DNA of 64,000 nt from Humulus lupulus (lineage: Eukaryota; Streptophyta; Magnoliopsida; Rosales; Cannabaceae), in NCBI RefSeq assembly GCF_963169125.1, contig NC_084794.1:153026858-153090857 (forward strand), written 5' to 3'. The notes beneath the pieces are model-generated. The model worked only from the letters and a program-made list of their open reading frames with translations, had not been told where the DNA came from and did not search any database. The stretch's first letter is position 1. Each line of letters starts with the position of its first letter. A program made the translations under genes and the position numbers. Below, piece after piece: positions 23,573-34,861 of this stretch.

Positions 23573-24933
23573 CACTACTACAAAAAAGGCTTTTCACTGC
23601 GGTTTTTTTACTCAATACACTGCGGTTTTCGAGAGTATTGAAAAGCGCAGTGTATTCGACCGCAGAGAAAAGTGGTATGCCAACCGCGGAGAAAAGTGTC
23701 ACTTTTCTCTGCGGTTGTAGTAAGCCAACCGCAGAGAAAGATGTACTTTTCTCCGCGGTTTTTTAAAACAACCGCTGAGAAAGAAAGACTTTTCTCCGCG
23801 GTTTTATTGAAAAAACCGCAGAGAAAAGTAGTGTAATTTTTCAAAATTTTGACGAAGCATAACTTTGTGCTCAGTTCTCTGTTTTTGGTGTTTTTTTTTT
23901 TAACTTGGGTATTTTTTCGAGATCTATCTAGCTGCATACAAAAGAAACCTGAAAACCTGAAGAAAAAAAACAAAATTTTCAGGTTTTGTCACCGAAAAAT
24001 CTGAAGAAAAAAAATTCAGCAACCAAATTAATGATTTATGAAAAACCTCTCAAAATTTTGATTTCTATTTTTCTATTTCACACAAAATAAACTCTAAAAA
24101 TAATGATGAAAAAAAAAACAAAAAACTATACAAACAAAGATATATAGATCATTACCTATTTTGAAGTCAAGAACACAATGCATGCCCAAAAATACAGTGA
24201 AAATGGACAATTTTTTGACCAAATCCTACCCATTTTTACTACCAAAAACCTGAAAATAGACAAATATTAAGCATCAACTTCAGTTTTTAACTAAGATTTA
24301 GCTAAAAAAGATGAAAAATAAATTAGTAAGATGAAGGTTGAAAGACGTACCGCCGCTGTTGAAGAAGTTTTTTCGCGAAATGAAGTAGGTTTACGAACCT
24401 TGTGGGGAAGAATGAGTTTATATATAGGTCTGGAACCTTTTCTAGAAAACCGCAGAGAAATAAAGACTTTTCTTCGCGGTTTTATTGAGAAAACCGCAGA
24501 GAAAAGTAGTGTAATTTTTCAAAACTTTTACCAAGCATAACTTTTTGCTCGGTTGTCGGTTTTGATTGTTTTTTTTTTTAACTTTGATATTTTTTCGAGA
24601 TCTATCCAAAGAAAATAGTCTTTTATTTGGATAGATCTCGAAAAAATATCAAAGTTAAAAAAAAACAATCAAAACGGACAACCGAGCAAAAAGTTATGCT
24701 TGGTAAAAGTTTTGAAAATTTACACTACTTTTCTCTGCGGTTTTCTCAATAAAACCGCGGAGAAAAGTAGTGCAACTTTTCTCTGCGTTTTTCTCCCACT
24801 TTTCCTACTTTACATTGCGTTTTTAAAAAAAACCGCAGTAACAAAGTTCCTAAGTGTCATTCAATCCTTTTCTCTGCGCTTTTTATTTTAGATTGAAAAA
24901 AAAACGCAGAGAAACCCTATATTTGTAGTAGTG
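23573..24933. mobile_element. Non-autonomous CACTA element
   Basis: The ends are CACTACTACAAAAA and TTTGTAGTAGTG, and the three bases ATG are duplicated outside (23570-23572 and 24934-24936), as CACTA elements do. It is 1361 bp with no transposase. Near both ends and inside, a 14-base motif CCGCAGAGAAAAGT occurs many times in both directions, as expected of the subterminal sites bound by CACTA transposase. Between about 24470 and 24770 lies a long inverted repeat centred near 24620, and one arm is repeated directly at about 23800-23940. The open frames with KTAEKS-like repeats come only from the motif. Confidence 0.9.
24470..24770. repeat. Long inverted repeat inside the CACTA element
   Basis: Arms of about 145 bases mirror each other around 24620; both contain the GATCTATCCAAA end, a TTTTTCGAGATC block and the AAAAGTTATGC block. 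RNA read through it would fold into a long, nearly perfect hairpin. Confidence 0.8.
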
Positions 24934-24936
24934 ATG

Positions 24937-27840
24937 GTTGCTATGCCATGGGGCTTGAGATATTAGCGCATGCTGAGAAAATTGGTAACTTTTAAGAGAA
25001 GGGTTAGAGTACTATTGGTAGAAGGTTGACAGTATAATTGATTGAGTTCGTCATATAAGGATTTTGATATGATCCTGAGTATGGATTTGTCTACCAAATA
25101 AGGGACAACCATGGATAGCAAGAAATGATGATAACTTCTGGATTTAAAAGGAAAGGACATGGTTGCATCTACGAGACACCTAGATATTGTGGTAAAAACC
25201 ACTTGGAATATATTAGTTAGACTGGATGAAGACTGGATCGTCTAGTAAGGTTTTTGATGGGTGCACAAAGGATTTTTGAGATCATTGTTACGTTAAGGAA
25301 TTGAGTATGCTACGAGATTAAGAAAGGGATAGAATCGATATCAAGGACATCATGAAGAATGACATTAGTTCAACAAAAAGAATTAAAGGTTCAGTTAAAG
25401 AAGTATTTGATTTAAGGGTTGATCAGATAGAGCATCTCATTGTGGGTCACGTCAACACCGTTTGCTACAAAATGAAGGGTTCATTTGCCCGGTTGCAAAG
25501 TAGGACAATGTTCTCATGAATTAACCCTCGATCTAGTTATTACCAGATGAGGATCAAGGAAATAGAAATTTTAGGAATTACTTCTTGCACCAAGTAGGAT
25601 GTGATGGGTTTGCAGTGAAGGATCTTAACTGGCCAATGCTCAACGACACAGGTAAGTTCAACAAGTAGGGAATACATGAATGGCATGGATAAGCCATATT
25701 CAGATTGATTAAGGATGTTTCAGTCTACTCCCAGTTAGAAGCAGAGCGCAAATGAACACTTCATTGATAGTACCAAGACTAAGGAAGCAGGGTTATAGGT
25801 AAGGTTCCAGAAGGAGTAAGCTCTGATTTCTCCAAGGGTATTCAAGGTCACATTATGGGAAGTGATGGGATCATGTATGAAGTAATTCAGATAGAAACCA
25901 CAAGGAAATTACTAAAATGACACATGAAGGATGAGAAGTATAGTGAAATCGGTAAGACACATCGGCTACTACTAGCAGCATCTTCAAAGACAACCATACC
26001 TTAGATTGAGGAAACATAAGAACCTAAAGTTTGTCTGAATGGATAGTTTTGTACTGGATTTTCAAAAGATAGAATAAAGGATGGTTAGCACTCCTTGGTA
26101 TCGGAACATGTACGCAATGGACTGATACAAAAGAACTGCATGATGGATACTGTCCTTGCTTAAGACATGAAATTATAGGGTGGTGCGTTGAAGACTAGGG
26201 TGCACCTGTGTACAAACTGAAAAGGATGGTTGTTCATGCTTCATGGTAGATGAAGAAATAAGATCACAAACATTCTACATGGGGCGTTGGTTGACGGTAA
26301 TACCAGGTAGCCATGATTAGGGTGCAGTGATGGCACCTACGGAATAGAAGTAAAGAGTTAAAGCGTTTGGTCACCCATAGAGGAATAACCATGAGACTAA
26401 GGCCCTAGTAGGAATTAATGGATGATTCACATTGGAAATCCTTTATTGCACAGAGAAAATTAACGTGGAGGCTAACATCTTGAGTTGGAAAGCTCTGTGC
26501 CAGTTGGATAAGTTGCCACAGATTATAGTAAAGTTAGACGAGGTAACGACCAAGATTGGTATAGAATCTGCAGTTGATAGTTGGCAGATATACCTCTATG
26601 AACAATGAAATTCAGGGAGAAGATCTTGTAGGAATGGTTTAGAATCCTACTATTTTAGTATGAATGGGTTAAGATATGAAGATCGGATGAGTGATCAGAT
26701 GGAACGTGGCGTTGAGGTGAAGATTCTAGATGAGTCTAGTACTACCTCCTTATGATTGTTGTATCCATGAAGTTTGTATATTCAAAGGCAAAAGGGTATA
26801 GTTGTGGACCGTAAGGGTGGACTACATTAGACTGCAAGTAAGATGATAGGATACGACAAGTTATGACTCAACGGATTGAGTTAGCACACTTCGGTTCGTG
26901 TGAGCGGGTATCACAATAATGTGTATGGGCGAAGGGAGCCCGCATGTCTCCGTGGGACACCGAAGTCGATGATGTTGGACAAAGGCCCTTTATTTCCCAA
27001 GTTCTAGAAAAAGATTGTAGAGGGCAATGAGTATAAGATTGGGAACTAGAATTATTGGATACCTTCAAATATACTGACAATCAGAAGGAATGACTCAGAC
27101 TTTAGGAATTATACATTGAATATGTAAGTATTTGAGGCATTGAGATAAGTACGGTTCCTTGATTGAATACTCACAGTGGTGAAGGCCGGTCAATGGCTAG
27201 GGTGACGCTAAATAAGATATAGTGAGATAGGAAGCGAGAAGTACTTGTTCCAAGTAATGAAATAAGAGACAAGAAGTATTGTGGTTCAGAATTGGTCTGG
27301 GGGACCAATGAAGTTATTAGGATTGTTAGGACAGAAGTGTCTACCTATCTGAGAGGACATAGGAGTTCGCAAATTTCAAGTATGGGAACATGAAGTTCCA
27401 GGATGGGAGACTTTTTATTTCTCTTATTATTATGAACTAGAATGGATAAGATATCTTGGGAAAGAAAGAGGAATTTTGACTCCCGATTTAATAGACTTTT
27501 GAGATCCTAATAAAGACTAGGCCAGGGGCCTACAGATTAGCCTTACCCCAGTTTGGGTGGTGGCTCATAAGGTGTTACTGGTGCCAATATCAAGGAAAGA
27601 AGTGTTAAGGATTACTGTTGATGGGGTGAGGAGACCCTAGGATTTTAGTGGGATTCACTACACAAAGGAAAGCAAATGGAATTTGTGATAAATAAGATAA
27701 AATCTTATAGAATAAGACTGTCACTCTAGTGAGAGTGTTACTAAGGGGTAGCAAGGTAAAGGACAAGACACTGAGCCTATTGTCAAATTTGTGGGATCGG
27801 TATCCTAAGACGTTTGAATAAATTTCGAGGATGAAATTTC
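24937..27840 (+). pseudogene. Decayed pol of F
   Basis: Pieces of chromovirus pol can be followed over frame shifts. A protease-end segment near 25050-25170 corresponds to the DFDMILGMDWLVRYGATIDC part of C. An RT segment near 25500-25570 gives NPRSSYYQMRIKE where C has [12 protein letters not shown]. Text corresponding to RNase H and integrase follows but is hard to place. No frame stays open for more than about 80 codons. It cannot make protein. It would once have supplied reverse transcription and integration of the element. Confidence 0.65.
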
Positions 27841-27857
27841 AATAAGGAGGGGATAGT

Positions 27858-30077
27858 TTTAACGTCCGAAAATGTTAATAAGGTTTAGTGCCTTGATTAG
27901 TGTGTCGAGAGGGCATAATTGGAGGTGTGTGTGATTAATTGATTAAAGGCATGACTATGTGGCGGGCGTGATTTATATGATAATATGAGTATATTAATAT
28001 GCATGTTTATGAGTATTAAATATGCATGTGGGCTCATTCTTGTTTACAAAGGCATATTTGTAATACTGGCCCGTTGCTGGTATAAATGTGATTATATGCA
28101 TTAAATGATTGAGACCACATTATTATGTCGATATATTTGCAGTATACGGCTCGAGACAATTCTATTGAGAGGATTAACGGAATAGTCACAATATGGTTTA
28201 ATACCCGACTCGGGGAGAGCCTAGGGGTATTTTGGGAAACTTAACATATATCTAGGATTGATTGAGTAAGAGGTAAGTATTTGGTAATTATTTGGGTATG
28301 TCGGGATTAATTAAGAATTTGTAGGACGACTCAGGGAGTTAGCAGGAAATGGGGCAAATGACCGGTTTGCCCTTATGGGCAATAAAGGGCTGAGTTTTTC
28401 ACTAAGGGAATTTTGTTCTTTATGTTAGAGGATATAGATAGGAAGGTTTCAGAGGATAGCTGGAAGCATCAGGAAACACACACACTATCTCTCTCTCCCT
28501 TTGGATTGCTTGGATGCTTAGGGAAATTCTTGAAGAAAACCTAGGAATTGAGGTGGGAATTTGGGAAATTAAGCTAGGAGCAAGCGAAAGAATACCTAAG
28601 GAGTAAAGCCATTAACTGAGGTAAGAATTTTGTCTTGATTCTTCTAGAAATTCAGACTGTTAGGATAAGTTTTGACTAGGTTTCTGGATGGTGATTGATT
28701 GGTGAATTGGGGTAGTAATTGTAGTAGATTTTTGGGTGATTACGATGCCTAGGTTGTGTGGTTAAGATTCCTCGACTCAATTCTAGGTTTGTTACAAGGA
28801 TTCAAGGGACTTTTGATGAATTAGGTTGGGAGAAAATGTTGAAAAGCACCAGGATTTCTGGGTTCACAGGGGCGTGCCGCTACCAAGTTCATGGGCGTCG
28901 CGACCCGCGTGACCCCAGGAGCCCTAGGGGCTTCATGTTTCGCAGGTGTGTCGTGAGACGCCTACCTTTGAGACTTGGGGGCTGGCACCCCTGACTTGGG
29001 GGCGTACCACGGCCCTTAGGGCCAGGTCATGGCCCGTCTAGGTAGCCTTAGCCAAAATAGGTTTTTGGGCTCGGGGATTTAAACCTAAGCGCTCGGGACG
29101 ATTTCTACTACCCAGTTTAGTAGAATTCGAAGTCCCAAAGGCTAGTATTTTATTCTAAAGCTTTTAATTGGTTTAGGATTGTAATTGTTATCCACTATCA
29201 CTTTGTGAATGGGGCTTAAACCCCTCTTAATTAATATGTTATGAATGTAAGAATATCTATAACTGAGAATAAATGGATAGCCATGCTTGTATACGCTGCC
29301 ATTGAATACTTGTTGTGCATTGTGCTTTGTGATTACATCTGTTTATAGACCAAACTAAGGGTGTCGGGGGTCAATAGCAAGTGTGCAGAACGCAGCTCGA
29401 CCTAAGGGTACCGGGGTCGATTATAAGACCAAAGAACTCGACCTAAGGGTGTTGGGCGTGAACATTATATAATAAACAGAAGTGTGAATTGCACTTTACG
29501 ATTTCTATTGATTGATGAGTTTTGTTTATGCATTGGAGTGAGCTAAATGTACTATTAGGATGGTTACTTATATCCTGTTATTGATTGAATCTAATGATTT
29601 ATGTTTACTACTTTTATACGGTTGCCTAGGGTTGCATATTGATTTAAGTTTTCTTGTTGAGCCTTGGCTCACGGGTGCTATGTGGTGAGGTAAGGGTAAT
29701 GGATAGCCGAGCCAGCCATGAGTTGGCGAGCTTTAGGGACGGTGTGTACATATGCAGCCTACCCGATCGCCATGATCGGGGTAGCTTGGGAAGAACTAGG
29801 GTTGACCTCTATTTTGTCGCTTAGGACGACTAAGTTGTATTCTATTTGTTCTTTTTAAGTCTGTAAACTGATTTTGGGATCCCGTGTATAAACTTAATAT
29901 TTTAATGAAAAATAATCATCTTGTTGACCAAACTTTTTCATACCCGGCCTTGACTTAGTCTTTAATTACACATTTAAGTTCAAATGACTAGCTTAGTGTG
30001 TTAAGCACTATTGAAAGAGATGCCTCAATTTGCATTAAGCACACAGTGCAACGGTCTTCGTTAACCCTGGCGTTACA
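27858..30077 (+). repeat. 3' LTR of F
   Basis: It parallels the 5' LTR but is 130 bp shorter, mainly because the part that holds the second AGGTAAG site (21000-21105 in the 5' copy) is missing at about 29205. The start is TTTAACGTCC where TGTAA would be expected, a one-base change. The first and third AGGTAAG sites remain at 28619 and 29679. Divergence from the 5' LTR is clear by eye, so F is old. Confidence 0.88.
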
Positions 30078-30220
30078 ATTGATGTAATACTCTTGAAGAT
30101 AACTTCAAGAAAGGTTCTTACAAAACTGTTACAAAGACTTTGTGAGACAAATTCGGTCAGGAGAATCTGATTAACATATTGAAAAAGATGCCCCAATTTA
30201 CATTAGGGCAAGTGGGAGAT
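30078..30220 (+). pseudogene. J: end of pol and polypurine tract
   Basis: The copia sequence interrupted by F resumes with the ATTGA duplication and runs through the last codons of an RNase H tail to the polypurine tract GGGCAAGTGGGAGAT (30206-30220), which stands immediately before the 3' LTR, as it should. Confidence 0.75.
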
Positions 30221-32483
30221 TGTTGGGAATAATGCCCTTAAAGCAATTATAGTTGACATATGCTTTAAATGAAATAAATAATTGAATTGAATTATTATAT
30301 ATATAGACTATGTCCAATATTATATGATAATACTAAGTGAATATCAGAAAACTCCAAAGTTTATCTATGTAGTCTTAATCTCATATTGGTATGAGAGAAT
30401 CGAGATTAAGATAATAAACTAAAAACAGTTCGCAATAAAATAAAGTTATGGAATCTTTAGATTAATTACTACTAGTACGGTCCACTAGTATTATGAATAC
30501 ATGTGACCTAGATCCGGGTTACTAGTGTAGTATGACATTTAGTGGAGGTACTTTGCATGCTGAAAGTATATAGAACTGGACCAGATGTGATTTGTTAATA
30601 CTTGTTTAAACATTGTTTCATAGTATTAATCAAACGCATCAAACGATGATCATATACATGATGATCTTAATCCTGAGGTTTCTATGAACTCCTATATATG
30701 TCATATGATCCTTTGATTCATGCGTTAAGGTTTGTCATAATGATCAGGCTAAGAACAATTGTTTTGGGGACTCAATGATGTATATGGTTGAGGACGTAGT
30801 TTAACATATATGGAATATATACCTTCTTATAGATTGAATAATGGTTCCCTATTGGGTTGGCTTTTTGGAATTGAAAAGGATATGAGCGCTCACGTCGCAA
30901 ACTTGTTGTGACACAACCTCACTAGTAAAGTACTCTAGGAACAAGATATAGCTAATAGGGTAAAATAGTAATTTTATTCCCTTTTAATTTTGAACCATTA
31001 ATAGAGGATTAACGTTGTATGTAATGATTATATCAATGGACACTTAATTCTTTAATAAAGTACTCAGTAAGTACATGTCTGTAATTATCAAGAGTGCAAT
31101 CTAATATTTATAGTTGAGTAATTATAAGATTAATAAATATTATTATTTAATCAAAGAGCTTTGATTAATAATGTAATATTTATTGGAGCTTGATATTATA
31201 GGTGCATAGCTCCACATGGTGGCTCTATCAATACCATATCAAGAGAAGAGTTGATGCAAGGGTATAAATGTAATTTGGAAATTTGAGAAGAATTTTATTC
31301 TTTAGGTCGAGTATGTAATTATATGATAATTGAGGTTGAATAATTAATTTGGAATTAATTATTAATTTTGGAAAATATATTTATTAATTTAAATATGTAA
31401 ATTTGGAATTTCATATATATATATATAAATTAATTATTTTAGTTGAGTGGGAGAAAAAAAAAATTAGTAAGTCAAAAATAGTTTTTGATTTATTGAATTT
31501 TAAAAGATTATGATAATGATGATCATCAATTTGAATTTTGAAATTTGAATTAAATTTAGATTTTGAAATGTGGTTTTTATCTTTTCCTTAAAAAGATTAA
31601 TACCTTATTTTGTGAAAGATTGATTTTTGTTGAATAAATAAATAAAAAAAGAAAAGCAATATCCCTGAAAATGAATAGCAATACACGCACGACACAGTCC
31701 AAAGACTGTGCCATGCGTGTACCAACTCCACTGATATTGTATCAATGTTGTTTTTATTTTATTTATTTAATTAATTAATAATTTGAAAATAATGTTTTCA
31801 AATTTGGTATGTTAGATATTTACCTAAATCAATTTTTATCACCATTATGATATTATTATTATATTACTATTATTATTAAAAATAATAAGGTAATAGAATT
31901 ATCTTTATATATATGATATAGAATAAAGAGAAGAAAGATAACACAAAACACACAACAATACAACACAATACACAATTCATAATAGTTCTCAGAGTTTTTG
32001 TCAGACAAAACTCTTTCTTCTTCTTCTTCGTCTTCTTCTTCTTCTTCTTTATTATAGTCATTCTCAGACCATAATCCAATTTCTCATGTGTTGAGAAATA
32101 CGTATGATTCCTAAAATTGGAAACCCATGTTCTCTATGTGCCCACACACATCTTGAGGTGTAGAAAACAATCTTGAGGTGGTTTGAATGCTCAAAGCTTT
32201 GGATAGGAAGATCGAAAAATATACAAAAAGACTCAAGGTACTTGATAGGCTTCAAGAGGTAATTGTTTATGTTATTGAATTTTTTGTGTTTATATGTTAT
32301 ATATATTGTATATTTATATATTTGTTGCATGATTAATAATATTGTATGTTAATATTTATGGATTGTTTTCTTGTTCATATAAACTGTTTATATGAGTGAT
32401 GAATTTTTTTTATTGTTGTTGTTTCCTAAAACAATGGGCCCACGGTGCCAATTTTGCTGCGTGCTCTAAATGTTTTTCCAACA
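30221..32483 (+). repeat. 3' LTR of copia element J
   Basis: 2263 bp, TGTTGGGAAT to TTTTTCCAACA, parallel to 12190-14443 with scattered substitutions and small indels. A (CTT)n run lies at 32014-32049 and is longer than the matching place in the 5' copy. Confidence 0.88.
32014..32049 (+). repeat. (CTT)n microsatellite
   Basis: Twelve CTT-type units with one interruption, inside the 3' LTR of J. Confidence 0.85.
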
Positions 32484-33512
32484 GTTAGTGCTCATGGCAC
32501 GCTGTATACTTACCAAGACTTGGAACTCCTTGCAGCCTCACCATCTCTGCCACATAAATCTACGCATACTGCTCCACATTGTAAATGGTTCAGACTGACA
32601 AGAAGTGAGCTGACTTTGTAAGTCTATCCATAATCACCCAAACAAAGTCATGTTGCTTGGTTGTTATGGGCAATCCCGTCACAAAATCCATTACTATATC
32701 TTCCATTTTCCACTCAGGAATCTCCAATGGTTATAACGTTCTGGCAGTTCTCTGATGTTCAACATTAACTTGTTGACACATAAGGCACTTAGCTACGAAC
32801 TCTGCTATGTCCTTCTTCATTCCCAGCCACCAGTACATTGTTGTACATTTTGGTCGACCGTAGATGTATTGAATATGGAGTGGTATGCGTGCCTCTTGCA
32901 TAATACTGCTTCTCAACTCTGCCTTTTCTGGCACACAAACACGGTTCCTATATCACAGTGTTCCCTCTTTTGACATTGAGATACCCACATTTTCTGAGTT
33001 CTGCAGTATTGCCCTTTCCTTGAGAAGAAACTCATCTTGTTTTTGTTCCTCCTTAATTTCTTCCATAAGTGTAGACTTGATTGTGAAGTCAGCTAATCGT
33101 CCTGTTATCAGCTCAATTCTGGACTTCATAATATCTTCCTGCAGGGGTTGTGCTATTCCTCTAAGTACTGATACACTTCTATAACTTCGTATACTAAGAG
33201 CATCTGTCACAATGTAGGCCTTTCCCGGGCGATATAAATCTCACAATCATAGTCTTTCCCTAGCTCCAGCCGCCTTCTTTGCCTCATGTTGAGCTCTTTT
33301 TGCGTAAAGAAGTACTTTAAGCTTGTGTGGTCCGTGTAGATTTCAAATTTTTCTCTGTACACATAGTGTCTCCAGATCTTTAATTCGAAGACCACAGCAA
33401 CCAATTTTATGTCATGAGTTGGATACCAGTTCTTGTACTCCTTTAGCTCTCTTGAGGCATAAGCGAAAAAATTTCCTTCCTACATCAACACACATCCTAG
33501 TCCCTGCTTTGA
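32484..33512 (-). pseudogene. Element H: gypsy RNase H and integrase fragment
   Basis: On the minus strand from 33510, the RNase H text FELKIWRHYVYREKFEIYTD is followed by [20 protein letters not shown] and then a linker. The integrase zinc finger contains KDIAEFVAKCLMCQQVNVEH, and the start of the core follows (EDIVMDFVTGLP-like). The style is that of Tekay/chromovirus pol. Stops and shifts separate three open pieces (33404-33207, 33210-32953, 32934-32731). The left end meets copia J. The right end stops in RNase H at a hAT-like terminus. RT, gag and LTRs are absent, so it is only a fragment. It is clearly different in sequence from the pol of A and C. Confidence 0.75.
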
Positions 33513-34861
33513 CTAGGGATGCACACAGGTTGGGTTTAGCTGATTTCGTATTTTCAGGTTCAAATTTTTCAGATTCAAAATTTTTAAAATAACTACCGAA
33601 TCTGATCTGATACAAAGGAATTTGATATGAGTTCGAGTTTTCGGAGTCGGGTTGATTTCAGTCGGATTCGGATTTCACCCGAATTCGGTCTTAGGCCCAG
33701 TATAAATTGAAATTTATCATTTTTTAAATAAATTAATTTTTACCACTTTTTAAAGTTAAAATTTTGAGATAAGGTGTTGGACCTATTTTTTCTCAGTTTT
33801 ATTATTCTATTTGAGATTGTAATTTATGCTTTGGACCTAAATTATTTTATTATGTTATATTAGTTCTTAATTAATTTTGGAAAAAAAACTTGTAACATAA
33901 TTACACAAATTATAAAATCTTTACACAAATTATAAAAAGTTTAATGTATCCAAGATATCTCTTTTAACCATTTCACTTTTCCTGTAAAACAAAAAACAAA
34001 AAACTATTAGATAAAATAATTGATTCAAATTCAAACTCATTACAAAAGAAAAAAAAAGCAAAAGAGATGAAAATTCATATTCTCACATAAGTCAACTTAT
34101 TGAACAAACACATTAATACTATAAAATTTACATAATCATTCAGATGTATACTCAAATCTCATACCATTAATAACATATATAGAAAACATAAACCAACTAA
34201 TCACATTTACAAAAGATATATATAAATAGACCATCATGTGCGTGTATGTACATCTGAACAAAAAAAAAACTAATATTTTCATTCAAGAAACAAAAACCGG
34301 TAGAGAAAAAACTAGGAACCAATCTGAAAAAAAAAAAAAAAAAACTAAGAACATAAATGAAAAAAAAATTACATTATTCTGACTGAAAGACTAAGAACAT
34401 AAAAAACTTGTTTTAATCAGTTTTAGTATACTCTATCCATTTCTAAAAAAAAAAAAGAATAGTGACCATAATAGATATACAATATAAAATATTAATAAGA
34501 TGAGATTGAGAACAAAATAGAGAAACATATAATCTTTCAAATAATCAAAAACATAAACTACATAGACACAATATCAAAATCAGTTTTAAATTTCATATAA
34601 AGGTATTCTAACAAGTCTTGCAAATCAAAGCAAAGATATACATTATTATGTTAAAAGAAAATTAGAGAAACACTATCAAGATCAACCATTTTCCCAAATA
34701 CATACCTGATGTATATGGACAAGAACAAGTCTGGGATGCTCTATGTATTCACCGAGAATCAAGAGAATATGGGCAACTTGATGGGTGGCTCCAAGATTGC
34801 GAGAAGAAGGGTTTACGACGAGATCCGAGATTGAGAGAGGGAGAGTCAACGATGGAATAGC
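33513..34861 (+). mobile_element. hAT-like left terminus and AT-rich DNA
   Basis: The gypsy RNase H ends at CTAGGGATGCACACAGG, and repeated GGTTxGG/TCGGATTCGG-type text follows to about 33690. Many plant hAT elements start with TAGGG(A/G)TG and such GGTTCGG repeats, so this looks like one hAT end. The matching right end (CATCCCTA) is not in the window. From 33700 to 34780 the DNA is AT-rich with A-runs (34260-34350) and no gene. A short purine-rich, gene-leader-like piece lies at 34790-34860. Confidence 0.4.

Larger units (their letters stand above)
19594..30077 (+). mobile_element. Element F: decayed chromovirus inside J (contains CACTA)
   Basis: The ends read TGTAAAGTCC and GGCGTTACA, and the copia sequence ATTGA is duplicated at 19589-19593 and 30078-30082. 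LTRs of 2350 and 2220 bp enclose a gag-pol interior with many stops. The primer site is of the ACTTGGTATC type used by Tekay-like chromoviruses, and the 3' end has a polypurine tract (AAGGAGGGGATAG, 27844-27856). The CACTA-type element at 23573-24933 was inserted later. F itself is about 9.1 kb. Confidence 0.9.
12190..32483 (+). mobile_element. Element J: Ty1/copia retrotransposon (contains F)
   Basis: Long LTRs (12190-14443 and 30221-32483) both begin TGTTGGGAAT and end TTCCAACA. A primer site of the initiator-Met tRNA type follows the 5' LTR and a polypurine tract precedes the 3' LTR. Gag and RT/RNase H remains are readable in between; protease and integrase are not. Without the nested gypsy element F (19594-30077 plus one TSD copy) J is about 9.8 kb. 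The bases next to the ends are CTTAG and GTTAG, a four-of-five match. The flanks otherwise differ: copia LTR I at the left, gypsy H at the right. Confidence 0.85.

Noticed and set aside
23554..24891. Open frames with repeated KTAEKS and FLCG text
   Set aside because: The text is a translation of the repeated CCGCAGAGAAAAGT motif of the CACTA element; no domain is present.
33513..34861. A complete hAT element
   Set aside because: Only one terminus can be proposed; no 8-bp duplication or right end can be read, so I give only a left-end call.
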